Below, piece by piece: positions 55,797-63,996 of a stretch of 64,000 bases of DNA. Origin of the DNA: an uncultured Muribaculaceae bacterium (GTDB lineage: Bacteria > Bacteroidota > Bacteroidia > Bacteroidales > Muribaculaceae). Where the stretch lies: NCBI GenBank assembly GCA_910578035.1, contig CAJTOB010000009.1, positions 4,313 through 68,312 of the forward strand, read 5' to 3'. Each line of letters starts with the position of its first letter. The first letter of the stretch is position 1. The position numbers and the translations under genes were made by a program. The notes below the pieces were generated by a model. The model searched no databases. It saw only the letters and a program-made list of their open reading frames with translations, and had not been told where the DNA came from.

Positions 55797-56806
55797 AGCA
55801 AATTTTCAATATATGGCCGAGCAGCTTCGGCGGTTTTCAATAGAGTTGTATAAGGGTCGGAGGGCAGAGGAGAGCCATCTTGCACACATGGAAAAACATT
55901 GCACAGGTCAACTCCATCGGCCATCGAGCCGCAGAATGTCATTGCCGCAATGCCACGCCGGGAGGCGTAGTCGTAGACAGCGGCAACCGTCTTGCCGCCT
56001 ATGGTCTGCGGGTCGAGCCGGCCTTCGCCGGTGATTATAAGTTTGGGACTAAGCCCATAAAGAACTTTTTCGAGTATTACGGAAGCCCCGGAGGTAACAG
56101 TGCAGCCGACAATCCTTTCGAGAGCGAAACCGATTCCGCCGCCGGCTCCGCCATGCTTGTCGTTTCCGGGGAAAATCTGTTTAAGACGACTGAATAGAGC
56201 CGAGCACCATTCTCTGTCTCGATTGTCCGCTCCTTTCTGGGCGATAAACGACATGGCCGACAGTCCGCTTTCCGAGTAGAGCGGCGCGCAGACATCGGCA
56301 AGTCCTCTGAGCCGTTTCCTGTAGTAGTCGGCTAAAAGACCGGGCGATTTTATTGATATCGGCAGCTCATTGTCATCGCGTTCGACAATATATCCCAAGC
56401 CTTCGAGCATGCCAAGTCCGCCGTCGGCAGTGAGTGTGCCACCTATTCCGATGTCAATACGTGTATATGAGTTGCTTTCGGCGGCGCGGCGTATGGCAAC
56501 GCCAACTTCGCGCGAAGTCCTTTGCCGCAGAGGAATATCACGCCGGCATACGCATGGCTGCCATGACAGATTCTCTCCACACGATGGTATGTAGGCTGCC
56601 TCAGAACCGTCGACATCGGTGTATTCAAAGAACATGCCTTCTTTCGCATGCGCCCCAAGCGCTTCGGCGGTACCTTCGCCGCCATCTGCCATCGTCACCA
56701 CGGCTATCTCCTGGCCGTTCAGCTTTCCGAGGCCGTGACATATAGCCGAGCCGGCGCGTAGCGAACTCAGAGTTCCTTTGAATTTATCGCTTGCTATTAC
56801 TATCAT
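55793..56806 (-). CDS. Glycerate kinase
   Basis: A 337-residue GarK-type glycerate 2-kinase: IVIASDKFKGTLSSLRAG at the start, VVTMADGGEGTAEAL, a central RIDIGIGGTLTADGGLGMLEGLG and a C-terminal LIITGEGRLDPQTIGGKTVAAV. It phosphorylates D-glycerate for entry into glycolysis. It is shorter than the usual 370-380 residues, with the middle segment compact. It starts 23 nt inside the end of tamB and overlaps ruvA by 4 nt, so it lies in the tamB operon without an obvious functional link. Confidence 0.9.
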   Translation of the reverse strand: MIVIASDKFKGTLSSLRAGSAICHGLGKLNGQEIAVVTMADGGEGTAEALGAHAKEGMFFEYTDVDGSEAAYIPSCGENLSWQPCVCRRDIPLRQRTSREVGVAIRRAAESNSYTRIDIGIGGTLTADGGLGMLEGLGYIVERDDNELPISIKSPGLLADYYRKRLRGLADVCAPLYSESGLSAMSFIAQKGADNRDREWCSALFSRLKQIFPGNDKHGGAGGGIGFALERIVGCTVTSGASVILEKVLYGLSPKLIITGEGRLDPQTIGGKTVAAVYDYASRRGIAAMTFCGSMADGVDLCNVFPCVQDGSPLPSDPYTTLLKTAEAARPYIENLL

Positions 56807-59800
56807 TCTTTGTAGTATCGGTTTCAGCCGGCTGTTTGCGGAATTTACGCAGGAAAGAAAGAAAATCGTCGAAATCGCGTCGGAATACGATTCCGATGCC
56901 CTGTGTGGTCTGTGCCGAACGGACGTAGAAGTTTCGGTCGTTATAGCGGTTGTAAGCTTTCAGGCGCCATGAGCCGCGTTTGTTGAGAAGATATTCGATA
57001 TCGAAATCGCCAACAAACTGATTTGTGTTTAGGCTCTTGTCGCGATAACCGAAGTTTCCGTTGAAGAGAAGGCGGTTGTTGAGCAGACGGCTCGACAAGG
57101 CCACATCTACCTCGACATCGGAGAAGTCGCCGCGATCGCTTCGCAGATTAGGTGCGATGCTCCAGTTGTCGCTCAGTTTGCCAAGCATGTTTCCCAGCTG
57201 GCTCGATATGGTCGATGAGGCTACGGAGAAGAGTTCGCTTCCCTTGGTGGTGGAGGCCATGTAGTCGGGAGTGTAGAAGCGGTTGAGAGCCAGAAGATAT
57301 ATTATCTGGCGGTTCATCATGTCGGAGGTGCTTACGATGCTTCGCACTTTGCGGTATGTATCAGAGGTTAGAGTAGGGAACTCGAGGTCGAAATCGATAG
57401 AGGGCTGGCGTATGTCGCCGCTGACAAGCATCAGGGCATGCACCGGTACATTGGTGCGGCTCACTTCCTTGTCCTGAAGGAATGATTCGTCGAGGTCGCT
57501 CAGGTTGGCGTTTGTGGCGTAATAGGCCTGAAGATTTGTCTTGACAGCATAGGGGTCGCCGTCGAAACGTATTTCACTGCCTTCCTTGATTGTGAAATCG
57601 CGAATTATGATGTCCTGGAGCGTGAACCGGTAACTGCCCGACAGGACGGTATATGCACCCCATATATTGAGCGAGTTGTCGACCGACTGATAGGCCAGAT
57701 GAAGGTTTCCTTCGCCTATGGCTTTGATTTCGTCGCCGGCTGTAGGGTCCATCACAAGGGTCATTTGGGCGTCTTTTGTGATGCCTACGCGCAAATCCAT
57801 GTTGTAGGCCGATGCTTCGTCTGTGTTTGAAGCTTTTATGCGGTTTTTGAGTTCTCTGACAATAGCAGGGGTATCATCATGCTTTTCAGGCGCCCTTAGA
57901 GTGTCGGGGGTCGCATCGCGGAAATGGAGGAATGAGTAGCTTTCGGCATCGAGGCGGTCGGACAGGACGAATGTGAATGTTGAGCGTGGAGCTGTCGTCA
58001 TGTCTACTTTTATATCTACCACGCCGGGATAGCCTGAGATAGAAGCGCCTCCGTTGCCGTAGATGGTTCCGTACCAATCGGGGTATTGCTTCGGTGTGGC
58101 ATTGAAACTCAGAAAGTCATGCGCATGGCTTATATCGAATTTGAACACTGGCTCTTTGAAATAAGTATGGCGCACAATGCCGTTGAGTTTTGCTGTGTGG
58201 CCTTCGACATCGCGTATGGTCACGTCGTTGAGGCGTATCACACCCGGAGTCATGCAGACACTGTCGTTGGCGGTGTACCAGGTGTTGGTGAAGTCTATCT
58301 TCATCTTTACATTCTCCGCCATCACATTGCCTTCGAGGTCTACTTCCTTGAACGTGCCGAACAGACGGCAGTGGCCGCTTGCATGCCCGTTTATGTCGGA
58401 GGCAAAAGCTTCCATGAAGGGCTTGAGGAATCCGACAGGCACATGGCGTGCGTCGAAATCAATATCGAGCGCTTCGTTCATCGGAAAAATTTTGCCGGCG
58501 ATACGGCTTTTATCGCCTTTGAGACCGCTGATGTCGGCGTCGAACGCGAATGCTTTGTCGCTGTTGCTCCAGTGTATTTCGATATCGGCGTCTCCGATTG
58601 TGCAGCGGTTATAGCCGATGCTGTCTACGTGGAGTCTGGGGCAAAAAAGCTCAGGTTCGCTGCTTAGAAGCCGACGGGCGCTGAAACGGCCTGTCGCTCT
58701 GCCGCCAATCATGGCTTTGTCTATTTCGAGTGTCTCGAAAATAGGGAGCAAGGCGATTGAGCGCAAATCGATAGTTATATTGTCGTCTTCATTGTGCCCG
58801 GCGGTGCCGTCTATGGCTATCGACTGTTTGCCGGCATCGAGTCCGAAGCCTTCGACACTGATTTCATTTCCGACAGTAATCCGCGATTTTCTGATACTCC
58901 AGGTCTCGTCGCCGAAATTGATTGTTCCGGGATTGAAGTTGACTGTCAGCGGAATGGGGCAGAGCATATTGTCGTTGTGTTCCGGGCGAGGCAAGATTTC
59001 GGTGCTGAACGACATTGTTCCGTTTAGTGGAATCTTTCGTTCAATCCTCCAGTCGATACGGGTGTCGATGATGTTGTCGGCGCCTTTGATGAGCCCCGAA
59101 AGCGCCATATCGCCTTTGTTTGTCGGAATCTGGGAAGTGATATATATGTATGAGCGGTCGGCCTCGCGGTCCATCGTTGCGTGGAGGGCAGTACCTTCGA
59201 TAAGTTTGTCGCCGTTGCGCAGATATGGGGCTTCGAGCGAAAGTGTGGCTTGTCCTTTGCGACTGTCGAAAGCGCCTTCGAGTTCGGCATTGTGCACTAT
59301 GTGTACCGGTAAACCGAAAAATTCGCTTACGTTTTCCGATGGCAGCAGAGTGAAGTTAAAGCCGAAACTGTTCGACTTTGATGCGTCGGGCACGTAGGTG
59401 TCGTCTAAGAGCGCAGGTACAAAATGAGCGGCTATGCTTTTAAACTGTGGTACGAGCGTTGAGAAGGTATATTCGCCCTCGAATGAGCCTTTGAAAATGT
59501 CGGAGTCTATATCGATTGTAGCCGGCACGGATTTGCTGTCGGCGTTGACTGTGAAATCATCGATGCGCAGGCCGCTGTTATCGGCGTTGAGCCATCGGAT
59601 GTCGTTAAGTCTTATAAATCCGTGGCCGCGTGAGAAGTCTGATATGTCGAGGTCGGTATTCAGTTTCGCTCCGAAGCGGTAGCCTTCGTGCCGCTTGTCG
59701 AATCCGAGGGCGTTGAAATCTACATTGGCAACCATGGCGGTAGCCTGCAGGCGTTTGACGCTGTCTTCGTCGGTATATAATGTGTATGCGTGCACTATGG

Positions 59801-61310
59801 CCGACGGATCGTTCATATCAACCCTTAATTCGAGCTGTTTCTTGTTTTCAAGAGTAGCAGAGAGGTCGATGTCGCGGTAAGTGTAGCCGCGGAAGTCGAA
59901 ATCGAATATTTCGGCCTTGATTTCTCCTTCCGGCTTCCGGCCTGTGCGGCCTTTGCCCTCGATTTTTCCGCTAATCAGACCTAAATTATTATTTCCGCTA
60001 ATCAGGCCGAGGTCAAGATTTCTGAAAGATGAGTTTCCGCTTAGCCTGATGGATTTATATGGCAAAATGACGTATGAGGCATTCATACTGAACTCGCCGG
60101 CAGTTCCATCGGTGCGTACGGTGAACTTGCCGCGGTCCTGATTGCCTTCTGCTTTGAGCGATACAGCCTGCGCAACGATAGATTTCAGAGCTGTTTGCTG
60201 AGCTGCGCCGATATATGGAGATACCAGAGCGACAGCCTCTGTTCCGTCGAGAGCGGCAGTGGCGTTTTCGAGTTTGTATTCATATCCTTCGTCCGTTTTT
60301 CGGGCATTGCCTCTCAAGCGGAGAGCGAATGCTCCTCTTTCGGCGTCGGAGAGTGCGAAATTGTTTATCTCAGCCGATTTGTCGCCTAAACTGATGTCGA
60401 ATTCAAGTGCGAAAGGCCGGCTAAGATGCTCGAGCTGGGGCAGAAATGCTTGTAAATCGGGCGGATATATGCGGCTTCGCGCCGATGTTCCGATTGTGAG
60501 GGGTGCTTCGGCCATAGCCCGCGGAATGTCGGAATAGCCGTCGTAGTGTAGTTCAACCGGTTTGAGAGAGAATCGGCTATCCGGCAGAGCAATGGAAAAA
60601 TCGCTTACGCGCAAGCCCTTATGGCCTACAGATATTTTCGATTGCAGGCGGCGCAGTTCGAATCCGCTGCGCTCTTTGAACGATAGATGTTCGAGCTCTA
60701 TATCATATTGGTCGGAACTGAGGTCGGGGATATAGGCGTTGAGATTGAAATCGCTTATCGCTATGTGAGCTGCGTCGAAACGATGGCCTTCCGGGGGGCG
60801 CTCCGAGAGAATATTGTAGTCGAGACTGGAACGCCTCAGTATTACTGTATTGATTTTCAGGTGGAATGAGCTTTTGCGCCCACTGCGCCGGTCCTTCTTT
60901 ACGTTAGCGATGATTTCTTCAAAATTGGCAGGAGAAGTCTTGTCTGCACGCCATAGATTGAAATGGGCCTCATCTACAAGCGCATAGTCTACGATGAGTT
61001 CTCCGGTCCGGAGAAAATGATAAAGTTCAAAGCCTGCGCTGATTGTCTCGACCGAAGCCACGGTGTCGGCTTCCGTCGGACGGATAATTCGTACACCTTT
61101 GATAGATAGCTTGTTGAAAGGGTGAATGGTTACATCGTCTATATCTACTTGTGCGCCGAGAAGTCGAGAGAGTTCGCGGCTCGCCGTGTTGCGAACTTCA
61201 TTTTGTACAGGGGTCATGGAAAGAAGCACGTATAAAGATGCCGGAAGCGCTACGGCAAGCACCAGCAGCACTACGGCGACAGCTCTGAATATTTTCCATG
61301 CTAACTTCAT
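56784..61310 (-). CDS. tamB: TamB-like inner-membrane protein (translocation and assembly module)
   Basis: A 1508-residue protein with an N-terminal membrane anchor (about 1-30) and a very long repetitive beta-helix-like body typical of TamB/AsmA-type proteins. The C-terminal DUF490 region (about 1120-1508) includes GDIRQPSIDFDLEFPTL, then LALNRFYTPDYM and a terminal segment GIGIVFRRDFDDF. TamB bridges the inner and outer membranes and moves lipids or assists barrel assembly. The frame starts at a TTG at 61322, but that is part of the TAACTTTG promoter box, so ATG 61310 is used. Glycerate kinase, ruvA and perhaps sprA follow in the same direction. Confidence 0.9.
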   Translation of the reverse strand: MKLAWKIFRAVAVVLLVLAVALPASLYVLLSMTPVQNEVRNTASRELSRLLGAQVDIDDVTIHPFNKLSIKGVRIIRPTEADTVASVETISAGFELYHFLRTGELIVDYALVDEAHFNLWRADKTSPANFEEIIANVKKDRRSGRKSSFHLKINTVILRRSSLDYNILSERPPEGHRFDAAHIAISDFNLNAYIPDLSSDQYDIELEHLSFKERSGFELRRLQSKISVGHKGLRVSDFSIALPDSRFSLKPVELHYDGYSDIPRAMAEAPLTIGTSARSRIYPPDLQAFLPQLEHLSRPFALEFDISLGDKSAEINNFALSDAERGAFALRLRGNARKTDEGYEYKLENATAALDGTEAVALVSPYIGAAQQTALKSIVAQAVSLKAEGNQDRGKFTVRTDGTAGEFSMNASYVILPYKSIRLSGNSSFRNLDLGLISGNNNLGLISGKIEGKGRTGRKPEGEIKAEIFDFDFRGYTYRDIDLSATLENKKQLELRVDMNDPSAIVHAYTLYTDEDSVKRLQATAMVANVDFNALGFDKRHEGYRFGAKLNTDLDISDFSRGHGFIRLNDIRWLNADNSGLRIDDFTVNADSKSVPATIDIDSDIFKGSFEGEYTFSTLVPQFKSIAAHFVPALLDDTYVPDASKSNSFGFNFTLLPSENVSEFFGLPVHIVHNAELEGAFDSRKGQATLSLEAPYLRNGDKLIEGTALHATMDREADRSYIYITSQIPTNKGDMALSGLIKGADNIIDTRIDWRIERKIPLNGTMSFSTEILPRPEHNDNMLCPIPLTVNFNPGTINFGDETWSIRKSRITVGNEISVEGFGLDAGKQSIAIDGTAGHNEDDNITIDLRSIALLPIFETLEIDKAMIGGRATGRFSARRLLSSEPELFCPRLHVDSIGYNRCTIGDADIEIHWSNSDKAFAFDADISGLKGDKSRIAGKIFPMNEALDIDFDARHVPVGFLKPFMEAFASDINGHASGHCRLFGTFKEVDLEGNVMAENVKMKIDFTNTWYTANDSVCMTPGVIRLNDVTIRDVEGHTAKLNGIVRHTYFKEPVFKFDISHAHDFLSFNATPKQYPDWYGTIYGNGGASISGYPGVVDIKVDMTTAPRSTFTFVLSDRLDAESYSFLHFRDATPDTLRAPEKHDDTPAIVRELKNRIKASNTDEASAYNMDLRVGITKDAQMTLVMDPTAGDEIKAIGEGNLHLAYQSVDNSLNIWGAYTVLSGSYRFTLQDIIIRDFTIKEGSEIRFDGDPYAVKTNLQAYYATNANLSDLDESFLQDKEVSRTNVPVHALMLVSGDIRQPSIDFDLEFPTLTSDTYRKVRSIVSTSDMMNRQIIYLLALNRFYTPDYMASTTKGSELFSVASSTISSQLGNMLGKLSDNWSIAPNLRSDRGDFSDVEVDVALSSRLLNNRLLFNGNFGYRDKSLNTNQFVGDFDIEYLLNKRGSWRLKAYNRYNDRNFYVRSAQTTQGIGIVFRRDFDDFLSFLRKFRKQPAETDTTKNDSNSKR

Positions 61311-61319
61311 TGCAAGATG

Positions 61320-61327
61320 CAAAGTTA
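61320..61327 (-). promoter_or_regulatory. -7 box for the tamB operon
   Basis: TAACTTTG on the minus strand, 9 nt before ATG 61310, giving a very short leader. The -33 position is not consensus. Confidence 0.6.
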
Positions 61328-61396
61328 CGATAAATTATTGTTTGGTGTAGCCTTGAGACCATATTTTGCGTTTCGTAAATTTTTTTTCAATAAAAT

Positions 61397-61427
61397 TTTG
61401 CAGAAATGAAATCTTTGCATACCTTTG
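61397..61427 (+). promoter_or_regulatory. Consensus promoter for the ABC transporter cassette
   Basis: TTTG (61397-61400), 19 nt, TACCTTTG (61420-61427). The leader to the ABC gene is about 105 nt and holds a micro-ORF. Confidence 0.8.
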
Positions 61428-61474
61428 CGGTGTGTTAGATGACTACAACACTACATTTATCAAACGCTACCAAT

Positions 61475-61531
61475 ATGAAATCTTTCATCACAGTGCTGCT
61501 CTCAATCCTTCTTTTCATTCTTATTCTCTGA
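61475..61531 (+). CDS. Hydrophobic 18-residue micro-ORF in the leader of the ABC cassette
   Basis: ATG at 61475 reads MKSFITVLLSILLFILIL and stops at TGA (61529-61531), 5 nt before the ABC ATPase start. One Lys precedes a single hydrophobic stretch, like a minimal transmembrane peptide. It lies downstream of a consensus promoter, so it will be transcribed. It may be a real small membrane protein of the transporter, a leader peptide that tunes translation of the next gene, or chance. Its position close to the ATPase start favours translation, but there is no direct proof. Confidence 0.4.
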   Translation: MKSFITVLLSILLFILIL

Positions 61532-61536
61532 TTATT

Positions 61537-62379
61537 ATGTTGACTTTTCAGAATCTTTCGTACAGTTATCGCAGCGGCTATCCTGTACTCAAGAATGTAA
61601 ATGCTGCTGTCTCTCCGGGCATCTGCCTTTTGCTTGGTGAGAATGGTGCCGGAAAAACGACTCTGCTCGGCTTGAGCTCCGGTCTGTTGCGCACGGCGTC
61701 GGGCTTTGTCGAATTCGACGGGGAATATCCGGGCGACCGTCTGCCCTCGACAATGAGCGATATTTTCTATCTCTCCGACAGCTGGCAGAGCCCATTTAAG
61801 GATATATATACCACGGCTCGTTTCCATGGTGCGTTTTATCCCAATCTTGACCTCGATATGCTTGCTTCTAATCTGGAGGCATTCGGCCTTACGGGTCGCG
61901 AGAAACTCAAAAGCCTTTCGTTGGGCATGCGCCGCAAGACCTATATCGCATATGCGCTTGCTCTAAAGCCTCGCCTGCTTTCGCTCGACGAGCCTGCAAA
62001 CGGCCTCGACATCGATTCTAAAAAAGAATTGCGCCGTATGGTGAGCCGGTGTATAGGCGATGACCAGACTGTGATAATTTCAACCCACACGGTTGCAGAC
62101 CTCGAAGTGCTCTACGATACTATCATGCTTCTTCACAAAGGCGAGCTTCTCCTGTCGGTATCTACGGCCCTTGTATCTGAAAAACTCGGTTTCGTCACAT
62201 CGTCTATGCCGATTCAGGAGGCACTGTATATGGAAACAGAGGGCGCAAGCTTCAATGCCATAGTCCGTGCTGAATCCCCCTATGGTTCCGCAATAGACTT
62301 CGAACTGCTTTATTCTGCAATAGTGAGCGGCAAGGCTCCCGAAATAATCGAAATACTTAAAGAAGATGGAAAACAATAA
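61537..62379 (+). CDS. ABC transporter ATP-binding protein
   Basis: A 280-residue ATPase with Walker A GENGAGKTT (about 35-43), a signature LSLGMRRK in place of LSGGQ, Walker B RLLSLDEPANGLD and the switch His in STHT. This LSLGM signature is common in the YtrB/EcsA-like group. The C-terminal extension (about 215-280) is not catalytic. The frame is open to 61366, but the promoter lies within it, so ATG 61537 is the start. It overlaps the membrane partner gene by 14 nt, and a YtrA-type GntR regulator follows, so the cassette is probably self-regulated and may respond to envelope stress. The substrate is unknown. Confidence 0.9.
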   Translation: MLTFQNLSYSYRSGYPVLKNVNAAVSPGICLLLGENGAGKTTLLGLSSGLLRTASGFVEFDGEYPGDRLPSTMSDIFYLSDSWQSPFKDIYTTARFHGAFYPNLDLDMLASNLEAFGLTGREKLKSLSLGMRRKTYIAYALALKPRLLSLDEPANGLDIDSKKELRRMVSRCIGDDQTVIISTHTVADLEVLYDTIMLLHKGELLLSVSTALVSEKLGFVTSSMPIQEALYMETEGASFNAIVRAESPYGSAIDFELLYSAIVSGKAPEIIEILKEDGKQ

Positions 62380-63172
62380 TATCAGCATACACCGCATAGG
62401 GCTTCTGTATAAATTCTACAGTCCTGCCATACGCCTGCTCCTCATAATATCTGGCACCGTCCTTTTGGGTTCATATGCCTTGAGTCTCTACGGAGTTGTC
62501 ATGTCGCGCCACTATTTTAACGAAGGACCATTCTTCCTGATATACTCCATGGGGGCCGGAATAGCCGGCTGGGTCTATATGGCAGGCCCGTTTATACTTC
62601 CTATGGTATCTAACCGCGCTCTGATAACAACCCTCCCGGCCTCATGGGCTGAAAAATCCATATTCATTTTCAGCTGGATTTTTGTGGTTTATCCGCTTTA
62701 TCTCGCCGTTTTGTGGTATGGAGCTGTCGGCATATGCTCTTTCTTTACAGATGCAGCGTCTGTAAATACCGCTATGATGGCTCATATGTCGGAAGTTACA
62801 GGAGGCCTCGACGTAAGGACCATGGCGCAGGGTTCGCGGTATTTCAATGTACTCAGCAACATGTCGATGGTCGCCGTGGCGACTCTTATCATAGTCTCGG
62901 TGCGCCGCAACCGCTTTATACTTGGTGTGGTCGGCCTTTTGGTTTGCTCATTTGCTGCATCACTTGTAGGCATCATTGTGGGTGTCGTTGTTCTTCTTAA
63001 TAGCAAACTTATGGAGGCCGCTGTTGCCGGGGCTGCTACTCCAGAGGCATTCGCGCAGAATCTGCTTGATGAGATTGCCGGTGCATTCCCCTATGTAGGT
63101 ATCTTTTCAGGGCTTGTATTGATAGTGTGCATCGTTCTTACAGTGCATAAAATTAGAATCCGACAGTGCTGA
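62366..63172 (+). CDS. ABC transporter membrane subunit (permease-like)
   Basis: A 268-residue protein with six hydrophobic segments and no signal peptide. It has no recognisable family motif, but its place between an ABC ATPase and a YtrA-type regulator, with a 14-nt overlap to the ATPase gene, makes it the transmembrane partner. An extracytoplasmic loop between helices 3 and 5 (about 130-155) is hydrophilic. The substrate is not deducible. Confidence 0.75.
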   Translation: MENNNISIHRIGLLYKFYSPAIRLLLIISGTVLLGSYALSLYGVVMSRHYFNEGPFFLIYSMGAGIAGWVYMAGPFILPMVSNRALITTLPASWAEKSIFIFSWIFVVYPLYLAVLWYGAVGICSFFTDAASVNTAMMAHMSEVTGGLDVRTMAQGSRYFNVLSNMSMVAVATLIIVSVRRNRFILGVVGLLVCSFAASLVGIIVGVVVLLNSKLMEAAVAGAATPEAFAQNLLDEIAGAFPYVGIFSGLVLIVCIVLTVHKIRIRQC

Positions 63173-63174
63173 TT

Positions 63175-63540
63175 ATGGAATTTCGCACAGACAAACCTAT
63201 ATACAGGCAGATTATAGACTATGCCTTCGGCTGCATTATTGGCGGTGGCTGGAGACCGGGAGAGAAAGTGCCTTCGGTGCGCGAACTCGCCGTGAGTCTC
63301 GCTGTCAACAGCCATACGGTGCTGAAAGCCTATGATCAGCTGCAAATGCAGGGCATAATAATATCGCGCAGGGGCATGGGCTTCTATCTTGCCGATGATG
63401 CGCCCGAGCGAGTGCATGCCGAGCAGCGTGAGGAATTTTTTGAAAGCACACTCACCGGAGTATTCGAAAGTATGGATAATCTCGGCATTTCCATCGACGA
63501 GATTGTAGAGCGCTATACAGATTTCAAATCTGCTCGATAG
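63175..63540 (+). CDS. GntR family transcriptional regulator (YtrA subfamily)
   Basis: A 121-residue regulator with a GntR winged helix (about 8-75: PIYRQIIDYAFGCIIGGGWRPGEKVPSVRELAVSLAVNSHTVLKAYDQLQ) and a short helical tail (about 85-121) in place of a ligand-binding domain. This small C-terminal part marks the YtrA subfamily, whose members repress neighbouring ABC transporter genes and often respond to envelope-active compounds. A GTG at 63166 is also possible, but ATG 63175 gives the usual family start and lies 2 nt after the permease stop. It is the last gene of the cassette. Confidence 0.9.
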   Translation: MEFRTDKPIYRQIIDYAFGCIIGGGWRPGEKVPSVRELAVSLAVNSHTVLKAYDQLQMQGIIISRRGMGFYLADDAPERVHAEQREEFFESTLTGVFESMDNLGISIDEIVERYTDFKSAR

Positions 63541-63545
63541 ATAAC

Positions 63546-63598
63546 AACAGCCGGAGGAGGCCTCCAAATCAGTTTGGGCCCATTCCGGCTGTTTTTTT
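63546..63598 (+). terminator. Terminator of the ABC/GntR cassette
   Basis: ACAGCCGGA pairs with TCCGGCTGT, with a smaller GGAGGCCTCC palindrome inside the loop, followed by seven T. Confidence 0.8.
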
Positions 63599-63663
63599 AA
63601 TCAATCCAGAGATTCAATCATAAACTTTCTGTATAAAAACGGTCTCATAACAAAAAAAATTCC

Positions 63664-63671
63664 TAACTTTG
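63664..63671 (+). promoter_or_regulatory. -7 box for tRNA-Arg
   Basis: TAACTTTG, 40 nt before the tRNA. The -33 element is not clear. Confidence 0.55.
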
Positions 63672-63711
63672 CACACACAAAATAGCTATAAAAAGCCATA
63701 ACAAGGCCTAA

Positions 63712-63785
63712 GGTCCGGTAGCTCAGCTGGATAGAGCATCTGCCTTCTAAGCAGACGGTCATGCGTTCGAGTCGCATCCGGATCA
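63712..63785 (+). tRNA. tRNA-Arg (anticodon TCT)
   Basis: A 74-nt cloverleaf: acceptor stem GGTCCGG with CCGGATC (one G-U), D arm GCTC/GAGC, anticodon stem TCTGC/GCAGA with loop CTTCTAA (anticodon TCT, reads AGA), T arm ATGCG/CGCAT with loop TTCGAGT, discriminator A. The CCA end is not encoded. Its 3' end lies before a terminator and a repeat-rich segment, so it is a possible integration target. Confidence 0.97.
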
Positions 63786-63787
63786 CA

Positions 63788-63815
63788 AGAGAGTCTGAAC
63801 AGGCTCTCTTTTTTT
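63788..63815 (+). terminator. Terminator after tRNA-Arg
   Basis: AGAGAGTCT pairs with AGGCTCTCT (one G-U) around GAAC, followed by a run of T. Confidence 0.85.
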
Positions 63816-63819
63816 GTAT

Positions 63820-63835
63820 ATATGTTGCAACATAT
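63820..63835. repeat. Perfect 16-nt palindrome downstream of tRNA-Arg
   Basis: ATATGTTGCAACATAT, perfect two-fold symmetry. A near copy of its right part (TTGCCACATAT) occurs about 20 nt further on. Confidence 0.5.
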
Positions 63836-63941
63836 CGCCCTATATTGCCACATATTTAATTGATTTTAAGATAGTTATGTTACACGCTCGATAATAAGAC
63901 GTGTTGCTGTTGCGTTTGTATGTGTGGGAACGTTAGAGGTG

Positions 63942-63996
63942 CTTTTGGTACACTTTTGGTACCAAGTGTACCACTTCCGAGAAAATGGTACCACTT
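63942..63996. repeat. Cluster of direct and inverted GGTAC repeats
   Basis: CTTTTGGTAC occurs at 63942-63951 and 63953-63962, GTACCACTT at 63968-63976 and 63988-63996 (20-nt period), and GGTACACTT (63947-63955) pairs with AAGTGTACC (63964-63972). The arrangement resembles multiple binding sites for a recombinase or regulator. Confidence 0.5.
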
